This document shows positions 54,950-62,839 of a stretch of DNA of 64,000 bases, in pieces. A program made the translations under genes and the position numbers. The stretch covers positions 1 through 64,000 of the forward strand of contig NZ_QWEH01000012.1 of assembly GCF_003515705.1 (NCBI RefSeq), in the 5' to 3' direction. Every line of letters starts with the position of its first letter. Within the stretch, counting starts at the first letter, position 1. Source of the stretch: Oceanobacillus profundus (GTDB taxonomy: Bacteria > Bacillota > Bacilli > Bacillales > Amphibacillaceae). The notes under the pieces were generated by a model. The model saw only the letters and a program-made list of their open reading frames with translations. It was not told the DNA's origin and did not search any database.

Positions 54950-56323
54950 CTACTTTACAAGCAAGTGTTTTTTCCTTCCAGGATGCGTGTCAAGGAGCTT
55001 ATCGCCTTTTCCAAATAAGTTATCTCTTAAAGTACTTCCTTCATATTCGGTTTGAACAAGTCCTCTTTCTTGTAAAACAGGTATAACGAGCTCAACGAAA
55101 TCTTTAAAAGACCCTGGAGTAATGGCATATGCGATGTTAAATCCGTCTATACCAGCTTCGTTGACCCATCGCTCCATCTCATCTGCAATCTGTTCGGGAG
55201 CGCCAATTGCCGTTGCTCCCATTCCACCAATACCAATTGTTTGGATAACATCCTCTACTGTTGATGGTCGATCAGGATGGATTTTTGTGAAATTTTCAAG
55301 TGCGGACCGAATCGAATCATTTTCGATATAACTGATTTCTTGATCCTTTGCGTACTGGGATAAATCGACTCCAGTCCACCCACCGAATAGTGCTAGTGCA
55401 CCTTCTGCACTTATATATTGTTGATAGTCTTTATATTTTTCTTTAGCCTCTGCTTCTGTTTTGCCAACAATCGGTACAAACATCGTAAGAATTTTTATTT
55501 CTTCTTTGGATCTTCCTGCCCGTTCGATATCTTCTTGCAGTTTATCCACGGTTGCTTTTGCTGTTGCAATCGTTGGTGCGCCAATGAAAACAAGCTCCGC
55601 ATTATTAGCAGCAAAAGCACGCCCCTTTTTGGATGCGCCCGCCTGATAAAGAACAGGGGTCCGTTGGGGAGAAGGCTCACATAGATGAGCACCAGGGACC
55701 CGGTAATATTTTCCTTGATGGTTAATATCATGAACTTTACTTGGATCTGTAAAAACGCGATTTTCTTTGTCAAGCTTTACCGCATCATCTTCCCAGCTTT
55801 CTTCCCAAAGCTTATAGCAAACTTCCAAATATTCCTCCGCAATATTATAGCGTTCATCATGATTAATCTGATCTTCTAATCCCATATTAACAGCTGCGCT
55901 TTTTAAATAAGAGGTAACGATGTTCCAGCCAATACGTCCATTTGTTAAATGATCTAACGTACTGATTTTACGAGCAAATGTGTATGGATGCTCATGTGTC
56001 ACAGAAGCAGTAATTCCAAAACCGAGATGCTTTGTCACTGCTGCCATGTATGGAACAATTAGAAATGGATCATTAACTGGTGATTGCACACCATTTCTTA
56101 CTGCTGCATCACGGGATTCACCATATACATCATAGGTCCCTAATACATCTGCAATAAAGACTGCATCGAATCTTCCATTTTCTAATGTTTTTGCAAGCTC
56201 AGTCCAATAGGCACTATCTTTGTATCGATGCGACTGATCATCTGGATGTGTCCATAGTCCAGGTGATTGATGTCCCGGAGTATTCATATCGAAAGCATTT
56301 AAAAAAATACGCTTTTTTGTCAT
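54950..56323 (-). CDS. LLM flavin-dependent monooxygenase, NtaA/SnaA/DszA type
   Basis: A 457-residue luciferase-like monooxygenase of the NtaA/SnaA/DszA/SoxA branch. It has NAFDMNTPGHQSPGLWTHPDDQ, FIADVLGTYDVYG, NGRIGWNIVTS and the VLYQAGASKKGRAFAANNAE phosphate-binding segment. These enzymes use FMNH2 and O2 to split C-S or C-N bonds. B. subtilis YxeK, a related type, works on succinylated cysteine. It follows the FMN reductase gene by 34 nt on the minus strand, under the S-box riboswitch at 57291. A role in sulfur salvage is therefore well supported; the substrate is not. Confidence 0.87.
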   Translation of the reverse strand: MTKKRIFLNAFDMNTPGHQSPGLWTHPDDQSHRYKDSAYWTELAKTLENGRFDAVFIADVLGTYDVYGESRDAAVRNGVQSPVNDPFLIVPYMAAVTKHLGFGITASVTHEHPYTFARKISTLDHLTNGRIGWNIVTSYLKSAAVNMGLEDQINHDERYNIAEEYLEVCYKLWEESWEDDAVKLDKENRVFTDPSKVHDINHQGKYYRVPGAHLCEPSPQRTPVLYQAGASKKGRAFAANNAELVFIGAPTIATAKATVDKLQEDIERAGRSKEEIKILTMFVPIVGKTEAEAKEKYKDYQQYISAEGALALFGGWTGVDLSQYAKDQEISYIENDSIRSALENFTKIHPDRPSTVEDVIQTIGIGGMGATAIGAPEQIADEMERWVNEAGIDGFNIAYAITPGSFKDFVELVIPVLQERGLVQTEYEGSTLRDNLFGKGDKLLDTHPGRKKHLLVK

Positions 56324-56357
56324 ATTATTTCTCCCTTTTTATTATTGAATAGCATCT

Positions 56358-56909
56358 TTAGTACGTAACAACTTCTCTAGCAACTGGATTATTTATAAGC
56401 TGAACAAAGTAAAAGAGTTGTTTTTTTGTTCGTTGTAAAATATCTTCATCAATAATTGGAAGGGAATTTTGCTTATCAATCTGTCTATCCAATAGGTAAA
56501 GACCTTTTAAATTATGTGCTTTTAATGTAGCAAGAACCGGCTTTAACGTATATTCGACAGCAAGTAAATGGGAGGGACTTCCACCTGTCATAAGCGGTAG
56601 TACTGGCTTATGTTTCAAAATATCCTGTGGCAATATATCAATCAAAGCTTTTAGCACACCGGAATATGCTCCTTTATATACTGGTGATCCGACGATTAGT
56701 CCTTTGGCATGTTGGATTTTGACTGCAATTTCTTTAACAGCAGTACTATTGAAATTTCCTTGAAATAAATCTTCATATGGTACATCTTTTACAGAAATAT
56801 GCGTTACTGAGAATTGCTCACCTTCTAATAAAGTACCCAAATATTTAAGCACCTGCTCAGATCTTGAAAACTCAGAAGGACTTCCGGATAGAATTACAAT
56901 CTCGCTCAT
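56358..56909 (-). CDS. NADPH-dependent FMN reductase (SsuE family)
   Basis: A 183-residue flavodoxin-like reductase with the FMN-phosphate loop LSGSPSEFSRS, GLIVGSPVYKGAYSGVLKALID and LPLMTGGSPSHLLAVEYTLKPVL, as in SsuE. It should supply FMNH2 to the monooxygenase downstream and perhaps to the two other LLM enzymes in this region. An AAAGGAG site precedes the ATG. The S-box riboswitch and terminator lie about 330 nt upstream on the same strand, with a palindromic repeat between. Confidence 0.87.
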   Translation of the reverse strand: MSEIVILSGSPSEFSRSEQVLKYLGTLLEGEQFSVTHISVKDVPYEDLFQGNFNSTAVKEIAVKIQHAKGLIVGSPVYKGAYSGVLKALIDILPQDILKHKPVLPLMTGGSPSHLLAVEYTLKPVLATLKAHNLKGLYLLDRQIDKQNSLPIIDEDILQRTKKQLFYFVQLINNPVAREVVTY

Positions 56910-57004
56910 GTAAACATTCTCCTTTAGCTTTTTATTTGTACTCTACGAAACACTGATTAATATTAGACTTTTGAGAAACTGCACTAATCTGTAATGATGG
57001 ATTG

Positions 57005-57140
57005 GTACGTATACTCGCTACGGAAACACACTACGCTTTATTCGGGGGACCCGTGAACCTTTTTGAACTGTCGTTTTTGAAGTCTCACTATGGCTCCGTC
57101 CCCCGGCAGAAGTCACTGTTTGTTTCCACCGCTAGTGCTA
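57005..57140. repeat. Palindromic intergenic element in the ssuE leader
   Basis: An imperfect inverted repeat with outer arms GGAAACACACTA (57020-57031) and CACTGTTTGTTTCC (57113-57126), and inner arms GGGGGAC and GTCCCCC. It lies between the S-box terminator and the reductase gene, so it would be transcribed only when the riboswitch is ON. The frame 57002-57208 through it is not considered coding. Confidence 0.5.
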
Positions 57141-57232
57141 GATCATTGTGTATATTTAGCGGAATTCCTCATACCACAGCAGTTAGTTCACAGTTTAAAT
57201 TTAGTTGACAGGTACTAAATATTTAATACGAG

Positions 57233-57271
57233 TAAAAAACCCCCTTTTCTTCTAAAAAGAGAAAAGAGGGT
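57233..57271 (-). terminator. S-box-controlled terminator, minus strand
   Basis: On the minus strand a stem formed by CCCTCTTTTCTC and the G/A-rich complement is followed by GTTTTTTAC. It lies 20 nt after the aptamer and is the expression platform of the riboswitch at 57291-57397. Confidence 0.8.
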
Positions 57272-57290
57272 ACACTACATCATTTATCAG

Positions 57291-57397
57291 CTCTTATCTC
57301 TCAAGAAAAAATCTTGCTGGAAGTAGCACCTTTCTAAAATAATTAGTGGTTGCTGAAGCGTCATAGGGCCAGTTCCCTCAGCTTCTCTTGATAAGAA
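57291..57397 (-). ncRNA. SAM-I (S-box) riboswitch controlling the ssuE-ntaA-like operon
   Basis: Minus-strand reading begins CTTATCAAGAGAAGCTGAGG, then GGAACTGGCCC, CTTCAGCAACC and AAGGTGCTACTTCCAGC, and closes with GATAAG, the partner of the first CTTATC (P1: 57390-57395 with 57293-57298). All conserved S-box blocks are in order. SAM binding should favour the terminator at 57233. Confidence 0.93.
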
Positions 57398-57415
57398 TTT
57401 TCAATTGTTGGATAT

Positions 57416-57444
57416 ATTCTAATATATCAAATCATATAAGTCAA
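57416..57444 (-). promoter_or_regulatory. SigA promoter for the minus-strand S-box operon
   Basis: On the minus strand TTGACT (57439-57444), 17-bp spacer, TAGAAT (57416-57421), about 20 nt before the aptamer. Confidence 0.8.
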
Positions 57445-57468
57445 CTAAGAATTATAAGAATTAATTGA

Positions 57469-57497
57469 TTGACATTTCTTAAGTTTTATATTATTAT
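57469..57497 (+). promoter_or_regulatory. SigA promoter for the plus-strand S-box operon
   Basis: TTGACA (57469-57474), 17-bp spacer, TATTAT (57492-57497), about 30 nt before the second aptamer. It is divergent from the promoter at 57416. Confidence 0.8.
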
Positions 57498-57526
57498 TCA
57501 ACCAACAACTTCATTATTTGATTTAT

Positions 57527-57632
57527 CTTATCACGAGAGGTGGAGGGACATGGCCCAAAGAATCCTCGGCAACAGGTTCATTTAAGAATACTGTGCTAAT
57601 TCCATCAAGCAGACTGCTTGGAAGATAAGAAG
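57527..57632 (+). ncRNA. SAM-I (S-box) riboswitch controlling the LLM/ATP-grasp operon
   Basis: CTTATCACGAGAGGTGGAGG is followed by GGACATGGCCC, CTCGGCAACAGG, TGTGCTAATTCCATC and closing GATAAGAAG; P1 pairs 57527-57532 with 57624-57629. The conserved blocks are in canonical order. The terminator follows at 57655. Confidence 0.93.
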
Positions 57633-57654
57633 AGCATACATACATAATATGTAA

Positions 57655-57690
57655 AACCTCTATTCTTATCCTAGAATAGAGGTTTTTTGT
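57655..57690 (+). terminator. S-box-controlled terminator, plus strand
   Basis: AACCTCTATTCT (57655-57666) pairs with AGAATAGAGGTT (57673-57684), followed by T residues, 30 nt before the monooxygenase start. Confidence 0.88.
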
Positions 57691-57718
57691 TGAACAGAAG
57701 TTAGGAGGAGATGGAACA

Positions 57719-58771
57719 ATGAAATATGGGTTTTGGTTACCGATTTTTGGTGGATGGCTAAGGAATGTAGAGGATGAAAATATGCCACCAACATTTGATT
57801 ACGCAAAGAAAGTCATTCAACACGCTGAAACGTGGGGTTATGATACAACGTTAATAGCTGAATTATATTTGAATGATATTAAAGGGATTGAAGCCGATTC
57901 TATTGAAGCATGGACAACTGCCGCAGCACTGGCAGCTGTTACCGAGAAAATGGAAATTATGACCGCTGTCCGACCGGTATTCCATAACCCGGCGGTAACT
58001 GCTAAAATGGCCGCAAATATTGACCAAATTAGCAATGGTCGATTCACTTTAAATGTTGTCTCTGGTTGGTGGGAGGAAGAGGCCAAACAGTATGGTGGAG
58101 AATTTACAGAGCATAATGATCGCTATGATCGTACAAGTGAATTTTTAGAAGTTTTAAAAGGATTATGGACGGAAGAGACATTTTCTTATGATGGAAAGTT
58201 TTATAACATTAAAAATACAAATTTATCACCAAAGCCAGTTCAACGGCCAAATCCAATTTTATATGCTGGTGGTGAGAGTGAAAAAGGAAAGCAAGTTATT
58301 ACAGCTTATTGTGACGCATATGTGATGCATGGCGGAACGGTGGAAGAAGTTAGGAATAAAATTGAAGATATGAAGAGACGTAGAAAGAAGGCTGAAAAAG
58401 AAGCATTGCAATCATTTAGTATGGCTGCCTATGTTATTTGCAGAGATACGGAGGAAGAGGCACAGGAAGAATTACACCGTATTACGACAGTTAAAGATGC
58501 AGCAGGCTATGCAGGTATGAAAGATTTTACAACGAAATCAGAGCTTGAGCAACAGCTTAAATTGCAAGATTACTCAGTATCAAACCGGGGATTGCGTCCG
58601 AATCTTGTTGGCACACCGGAACAAATTGCAAAGCGAATTTTAGCTTATGAAGCAGCCGGAGTAGATCAACTATTATTACAATGCTCTCCACAGCTTGAAG
58701 AATTGGAACGCTTTGCAAAGCAAGTAATGCCTAAGGTTGAAGAATTACGTAATACATTAACGAATATCTAA
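57719..58771 (+). CDS. LLM flavin-dependent monooxygenase, SsuD/SfnG-like
   Basis: A 350-residue luciferase-like monooxygenase with MKYGFWLPIFGGW, VRPVFHNPAVTAKMAANIDQ, NGRFTLNVVSGWWEEEAKQYG and NPILYAGGESEKGK. These fit the SsuD/SfnG/RutA branch that uses FMNH2 to release sulfite from sulfonates or sulfones. The AGGAGG site lies after the riboswitch terminator, so the gene is expressed when SAM is low. The next gene, an ATP-grasp ligase, starts 18 nt later. Substrate is not readable. Confidence 0.87.
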   Translation: MKYGFWLPIFGGWLRNVEDENMPPTFDYAKKVIQHAETWGYDTTLIAELYLNDIKGIEADSIEAWTTAAALAAVTEKMEIMTAVRPVFHNPAVTAKMAANIDQISNGRFTLNVVSGWWEEEAKQYGGEFTEHNDRYDRTSEFLEVLKGLWTEETFSYDGKFYNIKNTNLSPKPVQRPNPILYAGGESEKGKQVITAYCDAYVMHGGTVEEVRNKIEDMKRRRKKAEKEALQSFSMAAYVICRDTEEEAQEELHRITTVKDAAGYAGMKDFTTKSELEQQLKLQDYSVSNRGLRPNLVGTPEQIAKRILAYEAAGVDQLLLQCSPQLEELERFAKQVMPKVEELRNTLTNI

Positions 58772-58789
58772 GTTAGGGGAGAATTATAA

Positions 58790-59758
58790 ATGAGTAAAAT
58801 ATACGTTATCCATGAAAATAATGAGTGGACAGAGCATTTAATTAATCGATTAAAAGAGCTTAATTTACCTTATGAAGATTGGTTGCTTGATAATGGTACG
58901 GTTGATCTTAGTGCAGCACCTCCAGAAGGGGTTTTTTACAATCGGATGAGTGCTTCGTCACATACCCGTGGAAATCGGTTTGCACCAGAATTAACGAATG
59001 CTGTACTCGCGTGGTTAGAGCATCATGGAAGAACTGTAATAAACGGCAGTCGTGCACTGCAGCTTGAAGTAAGCAAGGTTCTGCAATATCTTGAGCTTGA
59101 AAAGTATGGTGTTAAGACACCAAAGACAATTGCAGCTGTAGGGAAAGAAAATATTTTACAAGCAGCAGAAGCATTTAAAGGGAAGAAGTTTATAACGAAG
59201 CATAATCGTGCAGGTAAAGGCTTGGGCGTTCAATTATTTACTTCCATAAACGCACTGCAAAATTATGTGGAAGGGGAGTCGTTTGAAGAGCCGGTTGATG
59301 GCGTTACGTTACTTCAAGAGTATATTGAATCTCCGGAGTCCTATATTACGCGATGTGAGTTTGTTAATGGAAAGTTCCTTTATGCTATGCGTGTGGATAC
59401 ATCAGAGGGATTTGAATTATGTCCGGCAGATGCTTGCACAATCGATGATCTTTTTTGCCCGGTGGGTGAAGAAAGTGCCCAGCCAGCTAAGTTTCAAATT
59501 CGTGAGGGATTTAATCATCCAGTATTAGAAAAATATGAGCGTGTCCTAGCGGCGAATAATATTCGTATTGCAGGAATCGAATTTATTGAGGATAAGGATG
59601 GGAATATTTACACGTACGATATTAACACAAATACGAACTACAATAGCGAAGCAGAAGCAAAAAGCGGAAAATACGGTATGCTGGAAGTAGCGAGGTTTTT
59701 AGGGAGTGAACTGGAGAAATTGAGAGAACATGTAGGGAGTTCCCCCAGTGCAAAATAA
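58790..59758 (+). CDS. RimK-like ATP-grasp ligase in the sulfur operon
   Basis: A 322-residue ATP-grasp protein. NRMSASSHTRGN near residue 50-60, KVLQYLELEKYGVKTPKT, KKFITKHNRAGKGLGVQLF (ATP-binding Lys), TLLQEYIESPESYITRCEFV and the metal site IEFIEDKDGNIYTYDINTNTNY give the full fold. Relatives (RimK, LysX, CoaB-like ligases) join an amino acid or amine to a carboxylate. Expressed from the same S-box leader as the monooxygenase. It may conjugate or modify an organosulfur acid, or be a peptide-bond-forming step not described for sulfonate use. No paired carrier protein is visible. Confidence 0.75.
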   Translation: MSKIYVIHENNEWTEHLINRLKELNLPYEDWLLDNGTVDLSAAPPEGVFYNRMSASSHTRGNRFAPELTNAVLAWLEHHGRTVINGSRALQLEVSKVLQYLELEKYGVKTPKTIAAVGKENILQAAEAFKGKKFITKHNRAGKGLGVQLFTSINALQNYVEGESFEEPVDGVTLLQEYIESPESYITRCEFVNGKFLYAMRVDTSEGFELCPADACTIDDLFCPVGEESAQPAKFQIREGFNHPVLEKYERVLAANNIRIAGIEFIEDKDGNIYTYDINTNTNYNSEAEAKSGKYGMLEVARFLGSELEKLREHVGSSPSAK

Positions 59759-59774
59759 GTTGACCCATAAAAAA

Positions 59775-59882
59775 TCCTTATCTAGAGTCTGGGGAAGAAT
59801 CTGGTCTACTGATCCTGCGGCAGCAATTATGTCATAAGTTGAGTAGCAAGGTGCCAATTCTTAATTCCACTGAAAATAAGGA
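59775..59882 (+). ncRNA. Third S-box-like leader, diverged, before metY
   Basis: TCCTTATCTAGAG is followed by CTGGGG, AATCTGGTC, GCGGCAGCAA and AAGGTGCCAATTC, closing with ATAAGGA. P1 pairs perfectly (59775-59781 with 59876-59882). The order matches SAM-I aptamers, but the GGCCC and CAACC blocks are altered, and no ordinary terminator follows; instead a MITE-like repeat begins 16 nt later. It lies 17 nt after the ligase stop, with no room for its own promoter. It may be decayed or an internal control point. Confidence 0.6.
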
Positions 59883-59898
59883 GGGTGTATGTGATAAT

Positions 59899-60123
59899 TC
59901 AAAGAGGCTGCGAGATATCTAAAGTATTTAAATAAATGAAGAACGATAGACAAACTTAGCGCAGAAAATATACGTAGACGGAAGGGGCATGGGTGAGACA
60001 TTGGGGTACATATCACAAGGGTGCTCACCATCTGTCGCTTGATGCTCTAAGTGTATTTCCGAATCGGATATTTTTGTCAATCATGTTTGAATGTTTACTG
60101 ATAAAAACACTTTCAGCCTCTTT
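59899..60123. repeat. MITE-like palindromic element, copy 2
   Basis: About 220 bp with inverted ends CAAAGAGGCTG (59899-59910) and CAGCCTCTTTG near 60115-60125. It shares ATATACGTAGAC, GAACGAT, CTTAGC, TATTTCC and CAATCATGTT blocks, in the same order, with 21244-21432. It lies between the S-box-like leader and metY. The long terminal stem followed by TTG could act as a terminator or read-through barrier. Confidence 0.65.
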
Positions 60124-60239
60124 GTTATTGAAAAATAGTTATTAAAAGCGATGTTTTTTTATCCATTAAACCAAGTTAACCTATCTGTTTAATTAAATTA
60201 GTTTTGCTGCCATTAAATAATGAAAAGGAGATATAAAAA

Positions 60240-61550
60240 ATGACGAATGAACATGATGGTATTTTAAATTTTAATACTATTGCACAGCACGGGGGGCAAG
60301 AACTTGATGCGGTAACACATTCTAGGGCTGTACCTATCTATCAAACAACATCCTATGGATTTGAAAGCACAGATCATGCTGCGTCCCTATTTCAAATGCA
60401 GGGGGAAGGATATATTTATTCACGTAATGCGAACCCAACTAACCGGGTCCTTGAAAAACGCCTAGCAGGGTTAGAGGGTGGTGTGGATGCATTTGCAGTT
60501 TCTTCTGGACAGTCAGCCATCACAATCGCTTTATTAACACTTGCAAAAGTAGGAGATGAGATTGTGACAACAAATGCATTATACGGTGGAACGTACAATC
60601 TTTTCTCTGAAACGTTTAAACGTTTTGGTGTAACGGTTCGTTTCGTTGATGGAACAAATTTCTCAGAAATAACCAATGCGATTAATGCAAATACAAAGGC
60701 AATTTTTACGGAGACAATTGGGAATCCTGGGCTGCAAATAGCTGATATCGAAAAATTAAGCCAAATAGCTGATGAACACGGTATACCTTTAGTTGTAGAT
60801 TCTACTTTCACGACACCGTATCTCCAATGCCCGATCGCATTTGGAGCAGATATTGTTATTCATTCGACAACGAAATTTATTGGTGGGCATGGAACATCGA
60901 TTGGCGGAATCATTATCGATGCAGGAAAGTTTAACTGGGCAAATGGTAACTTTCCAGAATTTACAACACCCAAAGGTTCACTAAATAACCAATCATATGT
61001 GGAACTGACTAGTGAAAGTGCTTTTATTTCAAAAGCTAGATTTGAGTTAGGGCATGATCTTGGAACAGCCTTATCTCCTTTTAATGGTTGGTTATTTATT
61101 CAAGGGCTTCAATCACTGCCGCTTCGAATGAAACAGCATGTCGAAAATACGAAACAGATTGCTGCGTATTTAAATGAGCATGAACTGGTAACATGGGTAA
61201 ACTACCCTAGTTTAAAAGGAGATGGCCAATTTGAGCTTGCGGAAACTTATTTACCTCATGGAGCAGGAGCAATCTTTACATTTGGCATAAAAGGAGGACT
61301 TGAAGCGGCAAAAACGTTTATCCAATCGGTAAAGCTTTTATCACATGTCGCTAATGTAGGTGATTCAAAAACACTTGTTATCCATCCGGCAAGTACTACT
61401 CACTCTAGATTATCACCAGAAGAGCAGCGAATTACCGGTGTTACACCAGAATTAATTCGAATATCGGTCGGATTAGAAGATGCTGAGGATATAAAAGCTG
61501 ATATTAATTCCGCTTTACGGAAAAGCCTGGGAGCTAGTTTTGTAGAATAA
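60240..61550 (+). CDS. O-acetylhomoserine sulfhydrylase (MetY)
   Basis: A 436-residue PLP enzyme of the Cys/Met metabolism family. The length (about 430) and segments GGQELDAVTHSRAVPIYQTTSY and YSRNANPTNRVLEKRLAGLEGG fit MetY better than the shorter MetB/MetC. The PLP lysine is in VIHSTTKFIGGHG. It combines O-acetylhomoserine with sulfide to give homocysteine, capturing sulfur released by the oxygenases after sulfite reduction. An AAAAGGAG site precedes the ATG. S-box control of metY is common in Bacillaceae, which supports reading 59775-59882 as an aptamer. Confidence 0.9.
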   Translation: MTNEHDGILNFNTIAQHGGQELDAVTHSRAVPIYQTTSYGFESTDHAASLFQMQGEGYIYSRNANPTNRVLEKRLAGLEGGVDAFAVSSGQSAITIALLTLAKVGDEIVTTNALYGGTYNLFSETFKRFGVTVRFVDGTNFSEITNAINANTKAIFTETIGNPGLQIADIEKLSQIADEHGIPLVVDSTFTTPYLQCPIAFGADIVIHSTTKFIGGHGTSIGGIIIDAGKFNWANGNFPEFTTPKGSLNNQSYVELTSESAFISKARFELGHDLGTALSPFNGWLFIQGLQSLPLRMKQHVENTKQIAAYLNEHELVTWVNYPSLKGDGQFELAETYLPHGAGAIFTFGIKGGLEAAKTFIQSVKLLSHVANVGDSKTLVIHPASTTHSRLSPEEQRITGVTPELIRISVGLEDAEDIKADINSALRKSLGASFVE

Positions 61551-61582
61551 AGAAAAATACAAAGAAGTGAGGAGAGAAAAGT

Positions 61583-61945
61583 ATGATTATTGCTGCAGTA
61601 CTGGATGAAAGGAAGTTTATCGTACCAATTGTGGAAGGAAAGGTTTTACGGATTTATAATTCAAAAACTAAACAGGTTGCAGACTATGAAAATCCAGCTG
61701 TACATTTAAAAGAAGGAAGGCGGGGTGCAGCATTAAAATTTGCTGAAAAGCAAGGTGTGGAGGCATTCGTTGCCCCACCACAGACATTCTGTGAACTGTC
61801 ATATGAAAAAGCTAGAAATGATGGTATTCAGTTTTTTCAGTTAAGCAATTCAATCTCATTTGACCAATTTGAAGATAGAATTAAGACCAATTTACTTTTG
61901 CATCAATCAGAGTTGCCAGAAAATGAAATTGCTCCTAGTTTTTAA
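61583..61945 (+). CDS. Small NifX/NifB-like domain protein, role unknown
   Basis: A 120-residue protein with a fold resembling the dinitrogenase iron-molybdenum cofactor (NifX/NifY/VnfX) family: an N-terminal [20 protein letters not shown] strand pair, then [20 protein letters not shown] in the place of the Gly-rich conserved helix. Such domains bind small cofactors or metal clusters. It lies 32 nt after metY and 29 nt before the SsuB-type ATPase, clearly in the operon. No nitrogenase genes are present, so another cofactor or a regulatory role must be considered. Assignment is tentative. Confidence 0.5.
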   Translation: MIIAAVLDERKFIVPIVEGKVLRIYNSKTKQVADYENPAVHLKEGRRGAALKFAEKQGVEAFVAPPQTFCELSYEKARNDGIQFFQLSNSISFDQFEDRIKTNLLLHQSELPENEIAPSF

Positions 61946-61974
61946 AAATGAATGAGAAGGAGGCTCTCTCTAGA

Positions 61975-62751
61975 ATGACAAATTTAGGTGTCGAATTGGA
62001 AATCAACCAACTCGAAAAATCCTTTGGACATTTAGAAGTATTGCGTGAAGTTGATCTACGTATCAATCCTGGTGAATTTATTGCAATTGTTGGAAAGAGT
62101 GGATGCGGAAAAAGTACCTTGCTTAGACATATTGCTGGCCTTGAGAAAGCAACCACTGGAGAGGTTAAGCAGGATGATATCCTATTAGATGGTTTAAATA
62201 AACAGGCACGAATTATGTTTCAAGATGCTCGGTTATTGCCTTGGTTAACAGTTCTGGAGAATGTTGGAGTTGGATTAGGTTTAAAGAAAGAATGGATGGA
62301 ACAAGCGAAGTGGGCTTTACAACAAGTCGGCTTAGAAGAGAGGGCAAAAGAGTGGCCAGCCGTTTTATCAGGAGGACAAAAGCAACGGATTGCTTTAGCT
62401 AGAGCATTGGCATCAAAACCAAAATTGATGCTTCTTGATGAACCATTGGGAGCGCTTGATGCGTTGACTAGGTTAGAAATGCAGTTACTTATTGAGGAAC
62501 TTTGGTTGAAACAGAAATTTACAACGATTCTGGTTACTCATGATATGAGTGAGGCAATTAAGCTTGCGGACCGTGTTATTTTAATTGAAAACGGTTCGGT
62601 GAAACTGGATTTGCGAATAGATCTCCCAAGACCAAGAACTCGATCAAATCCAAAATTTGCAAAGTTAGAAGAAGAACTTTTATCGAGTGTACTTGGAAAA
62701 CAAAAGCTTGATTTACAGGAACACAGGATGAGAAAAGTTGGAAATGAATAA
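61975..62751 (+). CDS. ABC transporter ATPase (SsuB type), second sulfonate system
   Basis: A 258-residue ATPase with Walker [10 protein letters not shown], signature [15 protein letters not shown], Walker [12 protein letters not shown] and switch His in VTHDMSEAI. The ATG at 61975 is preferred, with GAAGGAGG 12 nt before; a longer frame opens at 61948. It belongs to the same family as the ATPase at 38098 and should energise a sulfonate importer whose permease and binding protein lie beyond the SsuD-like gene, outside the window, or elsewhere. Confidence 0.88.
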   Translation: MTNLGVELEINQLEKSFGHLEVLREVDLRINPGEFIAIVGKSGCGKSTLLRHIAGLEKATTGEVKQDDILLDGLNKQARIMFQDARLLPWLTVLENVGVGLGLKKEWMEQAKWALQQVGLEERAKEWPAVLSGGQKQRIALARALASKPKLMLLDEPLGALDALTRLEMQLLIEELWLKQKFTTILVTHDMSEAIKLADRVILIENGSVKLDLRIDLPRPRTRSNPKFAKLEEELLSSVLGKQKLDLQEHRMRKVGNE

Positions 62752-62839
62752 CTTTACTATGTGATTGATTGCAGTTTTATTCTTATATCAACGGCTTTGA
62801 AAAAAGAAGTTAAATATATAACATTGTGGAGGTTTTAAC

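Noticed and set aside
57002-57208. 68-codon plus frame between the sulfur operons
   Set aside because: It crosses the palindromic element and is antisense to the S-box leader transcript.
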